Positions 37,380 to 49,427 of a DNA stretch of 64,000 nucleotides are shown here, piece after piece. The notes beneath the pieces are model-generated. The model searched no databases, was not told the origin of the DNA, and saw nothing but the letters and a program-made list of their open reading frames with translations. Location of the stretch: contig CAJNDS010002334.1 in NCBI GenBank assembly GCA_905221605.1, positions 244,501-308,500 on the forward strand, written 5' to 3'. The DNA comes from Symbiodinium natans (lineage: Eukaryota > Sar > Dinophyceae > Suessiales > Symbiodiniaceae). The position numbers were made by a program, and so were the translations under genes. The stretch's first letter is position 1. Each line of letters opens with the position of its first letter.

Positions 37380-38150
37380 TGCTGTTTTCTTGTCGATGAA
37401 TTGGAGGAAGGTTCCCAAACGTGTCTGACATCTCTGAGGATTTTACACCACGAACTCCATCCCAACGACGACGGACCAGCTGAAGGGAGATGATCAGGCC
37501 TGTTCCGGATCGGGAATTGTAGAATGGATAGGGATGACCAAGCAACACCTCTTTTGCTGTGCAGCACATGTGCGAGCTGCAGTTTTCTTTCCCCCCCCCC
37601 TCCCCGACCAGTTGGGTGATGGCAGGCCACGGTGATTGACATCTCTGATTTCATTGCAGAGTTGGTGGCGGCCAAGTGATTCCTTTCGTGATTGGCCTCT
37701 TGCTCCAATGCGAGCTGTTGCTTCTCCGGTGTTTCGCTGGCATACCCGCGAGAGGGTACATGAAGCATGCATTGCTGGACACTTTCCACAGCTCCTTAAC
37801 CATTGATAGTTTAGATTTTTGTCGAAGCTGAACGAGGAGCTTGTAAACATCTGACACGTCTTAGCTCACGGACGTCGCAGATGCAGAACGTTGCCTGGGT
37901 TACAAGAACGACGCCCAGTCCATTGTGTGACACTTTGCGGATGTGTTGGCGATGCTTTTATGCCAAGAACACCGAGTGCCCTGATAGGCAAGTGTACAAA
38001 GATCGAGTGACAGCAAATAGTTCGGTTTAAGCTGTCTGGGCTGGCACAGGTTGATCAAGCCGAAAGTGGACACCCTACATGGCCGGCACATGACATATGG
38101 CCGATCAAGCTGTGCCACTCCGGATCACAGAGCAGAGGAGAAGCGCATCA
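37380..38150. other. No supported gene
   Basis: Probably the 3' end and downstream flank of the PRPP-synthetase gene. A C tract lies at about 37593-37606. I could not identify the terminal exon of that gene here. Confidence 0.35.
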
Positions 38151-38169
38151 GAGCGCAGCCTTTTGCCGT

Positions 38170-41100
38170 CTCTTGGCAGACGTCGCAGTGGCAGATGTCA
38201 AAACAGCAGGTTGCTTAGCTCTGCAACGCGCCGGGTTAGAAATAGAGCTCATGGCTGGTCGAATTACAGCCATTCCTGTTCGCAGGCGGCGTTGACGCAA
38301 GAGAGGTCGTGCTCTCATATGCTCTGAACTCCCAGCTGCCGCCCAGCGTAGCATGTGGCGGTGTGATTGCCAGCATAGTCCCGGCCCGCTACAATCAAAG
38401 TATGTCTGTCTCCATCTTCAAACAAGGCTATTGGTTGACCTTCTGGAAGCCGAGTTCTTGGCGCAGAAGGCATTTCTGGCACTGCAGAACGCGACCTGCT
38501 CCTTAGTAGATTTAGTAGACCGGCTTCAATATCGGAGGGGTCCCTGAACATCCACCTTGGAACACGACTTGAACGCGAAAGAGGGTCCAAAGGAAGGTTT
38601 GACGAGAGGATTACAAAGATGGCGACCGGGGATTGATTTTAGTATATGAAGCTACTTTGTGCATCCATGCGTCGCTAGCACCCGCCGAACCCTGATCGTG
38701 CTAGGTATAAGGCGAAACGCGGTAAATGTCAGAAGAAATGGGTGCTTCGCAGTCGCAGACCGGGTCCACAACAAATCAACAACCATTGCAAATCAATTTT
38801 CAAGACGCAAAGATTTCCGAACATGCCTGTCGATGGTTCTGGATCTTGGTACAGTTGGCAGTCTTCCCCGCACTTGTGCGAAGGAGTGCAAACGGAACCT
38901 CGGCATCTTGCTCACGCTGTGGCACCACCCATGCCCCCAAGAACAGGTGCGAATATACCGTCATTATAGGCTAGCTCGCTTCCAACAAACCCTAGCCTCT
39001 GTTCCAACTATTTTATTGTCACTCCTTCTTCCGATTGTTCGAGCTCATCTGAAAGTGGCAGGAAAGGGAGAAGCTCTACGAGGAGGCTCGGGGCTTTGAT
39101 GTAATATGAAACTATGAAATCCTTTCGGGCCTGCGCGCAGCACGTCCAGAAACCGATCGCTGCTTGGGCGAGTGTGCGCTTTAAGCTTAGGGTGAGGGGG
39201 ATCTACAGTACAGTAGCAGCCATGTCAGAAAGCGTTGTTTGAGGCTTTAAGTGGGCTTTACGATCGAAGTTCCTGGCGCTTGCAGATCATCAAACGTGCG
39301 GCCATTCACAGCCGGAAAGGTGGTGCATCACGCCCCGGAAGCGCGGCAAAGTGTTGGCAAGGGCAGAATATGCTTCAAACTCCAGATACAGAAGCCAGAT
39401 AACAGGAAACCCCCAATGCGAGAAAGCCACACATGAGATGGCATGACATCACATCTCACGAGGTGGAGGAGCAGCAGCAGCGTTTGCGACAGAGGCCGAA
39501 ACTCCTTTAGTTTGCGGAGGAGGGTTCCCAGTTCCTATCATGTCTTGGAGACGATACCGTGTTTCGGAGTGTGTCGATGTCCCGCTAGTGCGGACAGATT
39601 GCAGAGGCCTAGACCCGCCTCAAAAAGAGCAAAGCCTCACGTTTCGCGTCATGAGCCAGTATCACTCCGAATGACAGTGGTGACGATACTGCGGAGGATG
39701 AGAATGATGATGATGATGATGATGATGACGATGACGATGATGATGGTGGTGGTGGTTTGTTTGGGTGCAATTAGATGGTGGTGGTGTTGTCTAAGGGTAG
39801 TTGGAACACGGGCCCTAGAACGCCGTGGTGTTTTCGGTATTTCCGGCAATCTGAGACCGGTTTCCGGGTTTGGGGGTGGGGGGTGGGGGGGGGGGTGGGG
39901 GGGGTGGGCGGTGGGGGGGGGGGGGGGGTAAGAACGTCATTCATGTTGCGTCCATGTACAAAACACTGGTATTTGCCGCGTTTTCGCTTCTTTGTACAAC
40001 ACACTGTGCAAGGATGTGGAACAGGACACGTTGTCACAAGCGTCCATGCCAATTGCGCCGATGCACAAAACACTGGTATTTACCGCGTTTTCGCTTCTTT
40101 GCACAACACACTGTGCAAGGATGTGGAACAGGACACGTTGTCACAAGCGTCCATGCCAATTGCGACGATGCCCAAAACACTGGTATTTGCCGCGTTTTCG
40201 CTTCTTTGTACAACACACTGTGCAAGGATGTGGAACAGGACACGTTGTCACAAGCGTCCATGCCAATTGCGACGATGCCCAAAACACTGGTATTTACCGC
40301 GTTTTCGCTTCTTTGTACAACACACTGTGCAAGGATGTGGAACTGGATACGTTGTTACAAGCGTCCATGCCAATTGCGACGATGCCCAAAACACTGGTAT
40401 TTACCGCATTTTCGCCTCGCTGTACGACATACTGCACAAGAATGTGTAACAAGAAAAGCTGTCACAAGCGTCCATGCCTTTGGCTGAAGCACGATCTCAT
40501 TCAACACCAAAGCCCCCAATTCAGTATAAATCGAAGTAGTTTTTTTCCTGCTCCTGTTTTAGGAATCCTCCCAAAACCCAGGTAAAACGCACCTTTTCGT
40601 ACACCCAAACGCCACGGCGTTCTATGGCCCGTATTCCGGGTAGTTATATGGGACGTTAGTATGTTGCCTTGCCTCCTTGGGATCCGGGGTTGTTTAGGGT
40701 AGATAAGGGGTACATAAGGGGCCCCCTTTTGAGGGCCCACACTAAGGGACCATGTAACTACAGTACCATCAACAGCAGTCAAAAGTGCCCTCAGGCTGCA
40801 CGAGGAGCGCCGTGCTCTTGACGAGCGGCTGCAGGCTGACATTTGCTACAGTGGATGTGGGCGAAATGGAGAGCACCACAAGCCAAGTTCAGCATTGCTG
40901 ATCGGATTGGTTTATGCGACCCGGTAAACCCTCAGCCCTAAACCCCCAAGCCTGAGACCATCATCAGGAGGTCGGGCATGAGGAAGCCACTACCCACTTT
41001 TTGTACTCCCATATTCAGAGCTGCGCAAACATCAGGTCGTGAGGGACAAACTCGCCCCCGCGACGAAAACGAAGCTCCCCCCCAACAACAAAGTTTAAGT

Positions 41101-44100
41101 TGCTTCAAAATCTTTGCATCACGCATGAAATCCGGATTTATGGGTCCAGCCAGCAGCGACTTGACGAGTTTCACCCCATTTGAGTTAGTAAGTTGTTGAA
41201 ATGAACTTGGGGGTGAGCTAGCAGGAGGGGGAGCGGGAGGAGGAGTGGGGGGGTGCACAATGACCTCTCTTTGGACAACGGAATTCGCGGCCGGACCAGT
41301 GCGGCGGGTAGATCACCCACGTGGGGGGAGGATGTCATTGGTTTTTGGAACCTAGGCGCGCACACCCTTTTGCAGGCGTTTACCATGCAGCCGCCTCCGG
41401 CAGGCCAGGATACTTCAGTTCGCGAATTCCCTTAAAACCGCGCAAAATATTGCTTGCGGATGCGGCAGGTGCAGCTCCTGGTACAAAAGCCACACCGGCG
41501 CCCCCGAGTACAGTCGGTTCCTCAGTGGCCTCAGTGCTCAGCTCTCAAAAGGAGAAAGCGGGGCTTAGAGTGTTTCAGTAGCATGGCGTTGAAATTTCCG
41601 GCTCTCGGCTTGTAAGGACTCCCGTTTTTTTCGATGTTTTGCCGGGTCAGCGAATTCAATTCGTAGATAAGCTTCTGTGAGGCTCCTCCACTGTCTTCCG
41701 TGGAGCTGAGGCCAAAGTTTCGGCCAAACCATCCGAGCCCACGACGCCAACGGCAAGGCCAGGTTGCGCGTATCTGACGGCAGCGTCTACAGTAAGTATA
41801 TAGGAAGCCGCTAGCGTAAGCGTCGATTCCATAGGCTTAGGCTTTCCAAACATCCAGGGCACATCTCTGAACAAGATTAAATCAGCTGACGCTTAGCCGC
41901 CAATTCTTACCAGATGCAAATGGATTTCCTTCGCGCGTCTCACATGAGCTGTCAATTCCTGTCAATTCATGGAGCATTTCCCATTCGCCATGAGGCAGGC
42001 AGCGGCAGAAGCGCCAGTCGACGACTCGGTGGATCACAGCCTACTCAGCGACATAAATGTGAGGGTTTGGAAATTTCTCATTGGAGATGCAAGCATCTGC
42101 TTCATAGCCCAGGTCACCGCATCAAAGGCGTGCGGTCGGGCAGCTTCGAAAAATGCCGGCAGCTTTCTCGGCACTCGGAACGGTAATTGTCTTGTCGTGT
42201 TAACGGACCAAGTGTCCCTCTGCAGCCTGAGCGCTGTTGTGCCGTTAAGGATTCGTGCCCAAAGCAGGCACTCGTCACTTTGAGGCCCGACAATTTGTCT
42301 GCGCTTGCCAGGGCATGAAGCAGTAGCGAACCAGTGCTGTTCCTTTGCAACCCTGCCGAGACCAGGTCTACCAGCAGTTGCGGCGCAGCGAGATGGAAAT
42401 GCAGGACGGCAGCTTCGGGTTTAGGGTCTAGGGCTTGTAAGGGTTTAATTTAAAGCTTCGGATTTCTTGGAGGGCGTCCCTTGCATCCTGATGAGGGTTT
42501 TAGGGTACGGGCTTGTCAGTACAAGTACAACATTCGTGGAAAGTCCGCCTGCGGAGGCCGATCTGAGACTTCTGGAGGCCTTGGGCGGGGTCTCGAGTTT
42601 CATGGGATTTCGGGGGTCGCGGGGGAGGTTAAGTGGGTTTAACTCCAGGGTTATGAGGTGTGATTTTGGGGGGATTGGGGGTAGAGTTTTCGCGGTTCAG
42701 GAGAAAACCTCCCGCCACCGATGTCGGACCTTTCATGATAGTCGCAGTTGGTTGAAAGGGAAGGTGCTCGGCAAGGGTACCGAAGCTTCTGCAGCGGGCG
42801 ACTGTAAAGGGTGCCCACGGGGTAGAGGGGGGGGTCGGGGCGGCTGGACACCGGTCGTCGCGGGGGAGACTCGGCCGCCCAGCATCCCTAGACCTGGATC
42901 TAAAACGCCTGAAGCCTCCGGCCTCGGCAGATTGAGCTGTTGTTTGCTTTGATCCCAGGCGCGGCTTAAGGCAGGCCTTGAACCCCGCTGCGTTAACCTC
43001 GTCAGCTGTGCATGTCAGGAATACCTCCTTGGCATATGATCCATGAACTGGCTTTGGAACGTCCAGGATGAATCCTTCGGAAGTCGTTCACGGTAAGAAT
43101 CAAGAGATAGCAACTGCAACACTCCCGAGAAAAGATGGTGGGCTGCCCTTGCGATAGGCTTATTTTTAAACGCTTGCGCGCGCCGCCTCGCGTCCTGTCA
43201 GGGAACAACGCCCCGTTCAACTCCAGACCCCCAGTGTATGCGCGATCACGCGGCGCTAAACTGAAAACCCAGGCTTTGATGACCCCCTATCAACCTTGGC
43301 GCACCCAAAACCCCCCTAGACGCCGTGCACAGGATCGGAAGGTCCTCCACTGCCTCCACTGTGGATCCACCCAAGCAGCCCCAGGGCCTCCGTCCGGGAG
43401 CGGAGCTTGGCCGAGCCGAAGCAAACATCTCAAACTCTTAATCGCCACTTGAGCCCAGGCTCTGTGAAACTTGCGGCCACTTTACTGAGCTCATCCAGCT
43501 TCCCCCTCAAGTTGCGCGAGGCGGCGTGCAAAGGATTTGACACTTTCCAGGGGTTGAGTTGAAAGGCTGATGATGCTTTGGGGAGGAACCAACCTCAATC
43601 CTGAGCCCTCTACAAGCCCCCCTAAGCCCCCCAAACCTCAAGGTAGCACGGCAAACGACAGCCGCAAGCTTTCAGGGATGCAGAGTCCAAAGCCTCCCAG
43701 AAATTTTCACCAGGCCCCGCAGTCCACCTGAATGCGCCACAGCCCCGAACATCGGCGGCCATGGCTCAGGCCCTGAGCATGGCAGTGGTCTTCTTGGGGC
43801 TTTTCTGGGGTCTTGGGTCTTCTTGGCCTTGCTCTCGTGGACCGTAGCAGGAGAGGGCTTCTTTTCATTCTCCTTGTGGTGGGCCGGTGGGGTCGTGGTT
43901 CAGGGTTTCCACACCTCCGTGGCGCTTCGTGAAGGGCCAGTGTCGGACACTTGGGCCTGCTGGACGGAAATTGCCAAAAGTTGCCCAATCACGACTCAAT
44001 CATTGGCCTTGAGCGGTGGACGTGTTGGGCTTGGATTGTTGAGAGCGCTCGAGGTGACGTCGATTTCGACTCTTGGGGCTTAAGGACAACTTACAGGACT

Positions 44101-47000
44101 TCTGGTTTTTGCATCCTGGCATTTGTGGAAGGTTAGGTTGAGGGCGCAATGTCTGATTGTTTAAGCCAAGGCGAGACGTGTCCGTTGTGGCAATGAGCAC
44201 TATCGTTGCTCTGCAGCTTCGCTCTGCATGTCGTCACCAGGATGAATTCCCCGTTCCTGTCGTGTAGTTTTGGCTCGAGCCTGACTCGAACCCTGCGATC
44301 ACCAGCATACAGACCTCTGTCGAAGGCCGGCCGAACCTCCTTTCGCACAGCCCTTCAGCCTCAAGTCCATGCATGCAGAGCCTTTAGCCGCTTTAGCCCA
44401 ACTCCTATAGACCTCTCGTTGGAGCTCGTGGACTTGCATCATAAGCCCTCACACGCCTGTCCTAGTCTGACAGCACCGCACTTGAGTCACTTGAACATTG
44501 AATGGGATTATGCTTGTCAGAGGCTTACCGGGTTACCGGATGTTTCGGGTCCAGATCATCCCTCTGCGGGGAATTCGATGTGTCGAGGCCATGCCTGCCG
44601 GAGTCAAGAACTCCTTTGCGGCTCTCGCCATGGGTGCTCCCGGCACCGATTTCAGGGCCGTACTTGTAGGGATTTGGTTTTCGCGGAGTTTGGGGTTTAT
44701 CGGGCGGGTTGGACTTGAAGGTCATGCATGCCCTATGGAAAACTGACTGGCGCATACACGATGCTACAAGCCATATAAAGCTCCGAAAAGTCAGAAGTCA
44801 GAGGTGGCTCCGACTCGGAAGAGGAGGAGGAGCGTGCCCAGGAGGCAGCTCTGTGCATGACTTACGGCTTCGGTTTTCGGAGTGTTAGGCCAGAAGGGTG
44901 TATGGCAAAAGGTGCTATGGCAACATGGGTGTTCTGCGGATCTGCGTTTCGATGCTGATTTCAAGTTGGCCGCTGCATGTCTTATGTTGGCCTGTCTTAC
45001 GTCCCAATCAACCGCCACTCACTTGCCTGACCTTAGTCAACGCCCGGCTACGCGGTACGCTGACCAGCACCCTCAGAAGTCGGAGTGGTGTCCGTTGCCT
45101 CAGTAGGGAGCCTTCGTGAGAGAGAGCGTGGATACCTGGCTACTGTGTTGAAATTCTTCATCCACCCCACCAGCATGCAAAGCTGCATTTAGGAAATTCT
45201 TGTTCGGGAAACAGCTACGTAGCATGCAAGCCGAGGGGTTTAAGCCCTGGCAGGTGCCTGCGGAGGAGGAGCACCAGGCTGGCTGCTGAGACATCATAAA
45301 ACTCATGAGAACCCCAAAAACAACCAACAACTGGAGTCGACAGTGAGTCTTCAGTTCTGTCAGAAGTGCAGTCATGAGTTATAAGGCGGCGTGAAATGAA
45401 AATGCCGAACCTACCCCAAGGCCCTAAGTCTGTCTAGGGTCATCCTCGCAGGTTGTTGAAGAGCCGGTGGTTGAGACAAAGGCACACTGGGAAGACCTTC
45501 TGGGGACAAGAACACACGCGTGCTGGAGCTTCTAGGTGGCCCTGGATATTTTGAAGCCCAAAATGTTCAATTTCATCATCTTCTATTGGAAGTTTAGGAT
45601 CCAGGCGAAGTCCGAAGGTACTTTCATTCTGTCGGACCGTCTACTGACCCTCCGCCAACCCCCCCGTGTCATGTCTGCAAGAAGGCCAAGAAGATGCCTG
45701 CAACCTAAGATTCTGAGCATCCCTGAACCTTCCTGGCATTGGCAGCATCTAAGCTTGCAGCTGAATGCCCTGCGCATTGCCCTGATCTCTGCCCACTGAA
45801 TGACGCTAAACTCATGTGGCCAGGGCAAGAAGGGCAAGAAGAAGGAGCGCAGCTCTGCCCCAGCAGAACCTGCCGCGGCCGCGGCCGCCCAGCTAACATT
45901 GCTGCCGTGTATAGTATCCTAGTACCAATCGATGTGGGGATGCGAGTCGCACGAGCACACGGACAAACAAACAAACAGACAGACAGGCAAACAAATACTG
46001 TGTACACGCACGCGTTGTAGCATAGCATGCGTTTCCAGGAGCACTGTTCCGTCTCTCTCAGCCCCCGACACGCAACCCTGCATGTAGCTTCTTGGCATGT
46101 AGCTTCTTGGCCCGCGTTATTGCTCCTGTTTTGGGATTCCGCACGGCTGAGGCGGCTCCTGTTGCTGCTGTGGCAGCAGAAGTCAGAGAAGCTCCCAAGA
46201 AGAAGGTTCACCACCTGCACTCCAGTGCTGGTTTAGGCATTTTTAGGCTTATTAAGCGCCCACCCATAGTCCTACGTGCAATGACTTCAAGTATTGTAGG
46301 GAGGGTCCTATGATTTGGGATGTCATCACTTATGCTGAACAGCTTGCTCGGCATGCGACAGTGCATGGATGCGTTTGGAGCCTGCGAGGTTCATTCATGA
46401 TAAACGGATATCTCGTGTTTCCAACTCTTGCTTCCGCTTCAGAACGAGCTCTTTTGGCTCATGCCTGTCACACGACCGTTGGACCTCGACGGCCGAAACC
46501 AAACCAATACCCAGAAACCCTGAACCCTTCAAGATCCTTCCACCGTCTTCAACCCTTAAAGCTCCCTTTGAAAGCCCTTGAGTGCGTAAAGTTACTACTA
46601 GCGATTTGCCCCAGGAGCCCAAGGAGCCGAAGGCATGCGGCCACAGAAAATCGAGAGCTGGTTTAGTTGAGATTGCCTATGAGATTGCCTATGTAGAAGT
46701 CACTTTTTGTACACTGACAAAAGAGGACTTGTGCACTTGCAGGGAGATGTCGAGATACGTCAGATATGTAGGGCTAAGATGGTCAAGCGTTGAGGGTGTC
46801 GGGGCTTTCACTGCGTGTTGCGTCGCCGACGTGCGCAGGTCTACGAGTGCACAGCTGTTGCTGTGAACCTAAGCAGCTTGGTTTGGAGGCCCAGAAGCCT
46901 GCCGCCCTGGGCAAGAACAAGTTCGCCATGCTGCTGGGAGATGAGGAAGAGGACCAGGGGCCGCCTTGGGGATGGAGGCTTATACGGCTTTGAATGGCGT
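38170..47000 (+). CDS. Charged coiled-coil / Lys-Ala-rich coding region (one or more genes)
   Basis: Exon-like stretches on the plus strand, without a recognised family: about 38170-38290 (VADVKTAGCLALQRAGLEIE); about 38430-38500 (LLVDLLEAEFLAQKAFLALQ); about 39456-39510 (EVEEQQQRLRQRPKLL); 40779 to about 40850 (RLHEERRALDERLQADI); about 41997-42058 (AAAEAPVDDSVDHSLLSDIN); 42361-42418 (QVYQQLRRSEMEMQDGSF); about 44797-44860 (GGSDSEEEEERAQEAALCMT); 45452-45519 (VVEEPVVETKAHWEDLLGTR); 45824-45891 (GKKGKKKERSSAPAEPAAAA); 46152 to about 46230 (AAPVAAVAAEVREAPKKKVH); 46874 to about 46975 (ALGKNKFAMLLGDEEEDQGP). The last four suggest one acidic/basic, Ala-rich protein. The big transposon begins 130 bp after the last exon, presumably in an intron or just beyond the gene. 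Confidence 0.42.
39706..39762. repeat. GATGAT / GGT trinucleotide repeat
   Basis: About ten GAT units followed by GGT units, just upstream of the 835-bp TIR element. Confidence 0.85.
39803..40637. mobile_element. 835-bp TIR element with 8-bp target duplication (hAT-like size class)
   Basis: Inverted ends at 39803-39833 and 40607-40637 match at 28 of 31 positions (left starts GGAACACGGGCC, right in reverse complement GGAATACGGGCC). The octamer GGGTAGTT flanks both sides directly (39795-39802 and 40638-40645), a clear 8-bp target duplication as made by hAT and some other DNA transposons. It has no transposase; its core is a 107-bp tandem array next to a G tract. Confidence 0.85.
39955..40470. 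repeat. 107-bp tandem repeat, about 4.8 copies
   Basis: The word AAACACTGGTATTT recurs at 39961, 40068, 40175, 40282 and 40389, exactly 107 bases apart. The last copy is the most diverged. Because 107 is not a multiple of three, a stop-free unit opens all three frames, which explains the overlapping 200-codon frames here. Confidence 0.95.
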
Positions 47001-47104
47001 AGAGCAGTGTGTAGGCTTCAAGTGTTTGCGGCCCCGAGCCCTTAGACCCCAAACTTGAAATCGACGGTCAAACTGTGCGGTCGGCAGCTCGGACTGTTTG
47101 GCCA

Positions 47105-47141
47105 CCCAATAGATCGGGTAAGGCAAAATCCTGACTATTAG
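47105..47141 (+). repeat. Left terminal inverted repeat of the 12.2-kb transposon
   Basis: 37 bases, identical in reverse complement to 59240-59276. The following 47142-47280 is rich in TTAACT/AGTTAA words, including a self-complementary stretch around AACAGCTGTT. Confidence 0.95.
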
Positions 47142-47564
47142 TTAATTCTGTTTTTTGAGTCAAAAAACTAACTATTAGTTAAAACAGCTGTTTTAACTAA
47201 GAAGTTAATTTTGGCGGTAAAAACGAAGTTAAAACTGAAGTCAAAAGACAAGTTAAAAGACAAGTTAATTTTTTACCTTGCAAAATTGCCCACAGATTTA
47301 CCTCAAAAAAGATCCGAAAAACATAAAATGTAAACCGGGACCCTGTGACTTAAAACCTGGAACCTGAAGCCCAAATCCTAAACCTTTACACATAAACATT
47401 AAACTCCAAGTAACTCCAGCCAGTGATGCAGCAGGTAACCATGTCATATCAGCAGTAACCCTGCACACTCAACAGACATCCACTGACATTCAGCAAATAA
47501 CCACATGGCACAGCAAGGGAAAGCACTGTCACCGAAAAGCACCCGGCGGGCTATGTTTTTTCAC

Positions 47565-49427
47565 TCACAGTGCTTCCAGTGACTGCATATGAAGTCCCAT
47601 GCCAATCCTCCAGTGCTCCATGAGCTTTGCAGGAGCATCCAAAGGCTTGCTGCCCTTCACAGAATTGGCAGCCAGAGTCCTCGCCACTCCCATGAAATCT
47701 TCAGACACGAAGTTCCAAACCAGCCTTGGGTTGATGCAACGGGCCAGAACGGCGGAGTGCAAGACCATGTGTAATTTGGCTGTCACATTGCATATCCAAG
47801 GGGTGTCTTCCTCCGAATGAAAGTGGCTGGCAACGATATTGGTAACATGTGCCATCTTGAAAGCTGTTTCTTTAAATTTAGCAGCAGCAGGTCCGGGGAA
47901 AGCAGGTTCACCTTTATGTTCGTCCAATAAATGTTCCAGGGACACGTTGAGCTTCAGCATGGTGAGAATCTGCTTGTGGAGCAGAATGTTGGGGTTGTGG
48001 TGCCTGAACCACAGGTGTAGCATTGGCTCCACCATGCCCTTGACTTCAGCAGCCCTGCCTCGTAATTTTGGGGGGCCACTTTTCCTGACAAACATCGTCA
48101 ATTTGTTGAAATAATTGTAACGATGCTTTGTGTTGAGCTGTTTGTACAAGCTTTGGAGCTCCAGCCATAAACCTGCGAGGTTTTCCTGTGGCGATTTTGG
48201 CAAAAGATAAAAGCACAAATAGTACCATATGCCTCCCAGAGCATACATGTCAGATCCAAGATACTTGTTGTGCATCAGATCCAGTGATACACTGGGCCCA
48301 GCCACACCAGGTATTTCAAATAAAGGAGAACGAGATCGGGCTTCCCAGGCTCTCCAGGTGTCTGGTGTGAATATGTGAGCAGTCCATGCAGCATCTGGCT
48401 TGAAGTTCCTCCAAGTCATTGGGCCTGTGCCTTTGCAAGGGCACAGGGGGCAGCAATATTGGTTGCTGCTCCAATTGGGCAGCTGCAATGATTTTGCAAA
48501 CCACTCCAAATCTCCTTGTATTGAGACCAGTATGCCACAAAAGCCACCTGCAAGGTACCGGCCTGCTTTTTTTCCAAGTTCTGTGTGGGGACCATATATG
48601 TTGCCTTTCCAGTCTCGATCCGGGTATTTGCCATGGTACATCGCAGTGAAAGACCACTTCAAGATCTTGAAAAAAACTTCCAGTGTACCCCCTTCGCCTG
48701 CCAGAATGAGGTGATCAAAGACAGACCACAAGAGAAACAGTGTGGCCTTGGATCCTCCTTGACATAACACCCCGGGCCAACTAAAAACTTGCATCAGTTT
48801 CGACCACACCTTGCCAACACCAACACAAGGTACAGAATCGCCATGAATGGCAACGGGTATGCAAGTTTTTTTGTAATTCGGTTTGCTCCTGATGACTTCA
48901 TCGCTCATGGCTGGATGGCTGTCAAAGTTGTTCCAGAAAGCCACCAGTTCGCCTTCTCCGCCAGGTAGAAAGTGCCTCTTCCAATAAGTGCCGTGCTGGT
49001 TGTACAATGCAGCAAACATTTCATGAGGTAACATGATACTCTGTATAGCATGGCCAGCCTGGAAAGGTATACTTTCTTGGAACACTTTCGGCATCTTGGC
49101 TTTCGGAGCCAGCAGTGCCATCAAATCTCTGTGACAATTGTTGCTGTGAGAACCATGGCTTCCAATAGCAGCCAATCTGGACAGCCTTTCTGGAACATCT
49201 GAACATCCAATCTTCACCATGTCTTGAGCTGCCAATGCAGCAATTTGCTGGACCTGCTGTGGCGACATGCTGCCCCAAGCCCAAGCAACCTCCAGGTGTG
49301 CAGCCAGTGCAGAATCTTTCGGCTTGCTGGCAGCAGCTCTGCCTTTTTCAGCCTGGAGTCTTTGTTGCAACCCTCCTTTTCGCCTTTTCAGATCTCGCTC
49401 AAGCTCGAAATCAGAATCTTCGTCCAT
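47565..49427 (-). CDS. Candidate transposase, 620 aa
   Basis: Single intact exon, the longest convincing frame in the window. The likely role is DNA cleavage and joining for the element. The N-terminus is charged (residues 1-40, with ERDLKRRK). Visible possible catalytic points: Asp197 in PVAIHGDSVP, Asp306 in IQGDLEWF, a CPLC pair at 326-329, LDLMHNKYLGSD at 382-393, and Glu576/Asp577 in VSEDFMGVAR. The D-x-MH word recalls the DxMH block of Tnp2/CACTA and fungal Plavaka transposases; similar DLMH-KYLG proteins are, as I remember, very numerous in dinoflagellate gene sets. The DDE reading is inference. Its stop lies about 420 bp from the left TIR. Three copies of the TAACC motif lie 70-130 bp downstream of its stop. 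Confidence 0.75.
   Translation of the reverse strand: MDEDSDFELERDLKRRKGGLQQRLQAEKGRAAASKPKDSALAAHLEVAWAWGSMSPQQVQQIAALAAQDMVKIGCSDVPERLSRLAAIGSHGSHSNNCHRDLMALLAPKAKMPKVFQESIPFQAGHAIQSIMLPHEMFAALYNQHGTYWKRHFLPGGEGELVAFWNNFDSHPAMSDEVIRSKPNYKKTCIPVAIHGDSVPCVGVGKVWSKLMQVFSWPGVLCQGGSKATLFLLWSVFDHLILAGEGGTLEVFFKILKWSFTAMYHGKYPDRDWKGNIYGPHTELGKKAGRYLAGGFCGILVSIQGDLEWFAKSLQLPNWSSNQYCCPLCPCKGTGPMTWRNFKPDAAWTAHIFTPDTWRAWEARSRSPLFEIPGVAGPSVSLDLMHNKYLGSDMYALGGIWYYLCFYLLPKSPQENLAGLWLELQSLYKQLNTKHRYNYFNKLTMFVRKSGPPKLRGRAAEVKGMVEPMLHLWFRHHNPNILLHKQILTMLKLNVSLEHLLDEHKGEPAFPGPAAAKFKETAFKMAHVTNIVASHFHSEEDTPWICNVTAKLHMVLHSAVLARCINPRLVWNFVSEDFMGVARTLAANSVKGSKPLDAPAKLMEHWRIGMGLHMQSLEAL

Noticed and set aside
39775-40585. 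Three overlapping plus-strand frames of about 200 codons with internal repeats
   Set aside because: They come from a 107-bp tandem repeat that is stop-free; since 107 is not divisible by three, all frames stay open. The repeat is inside a TIR element, so no repeat protein is claimed.
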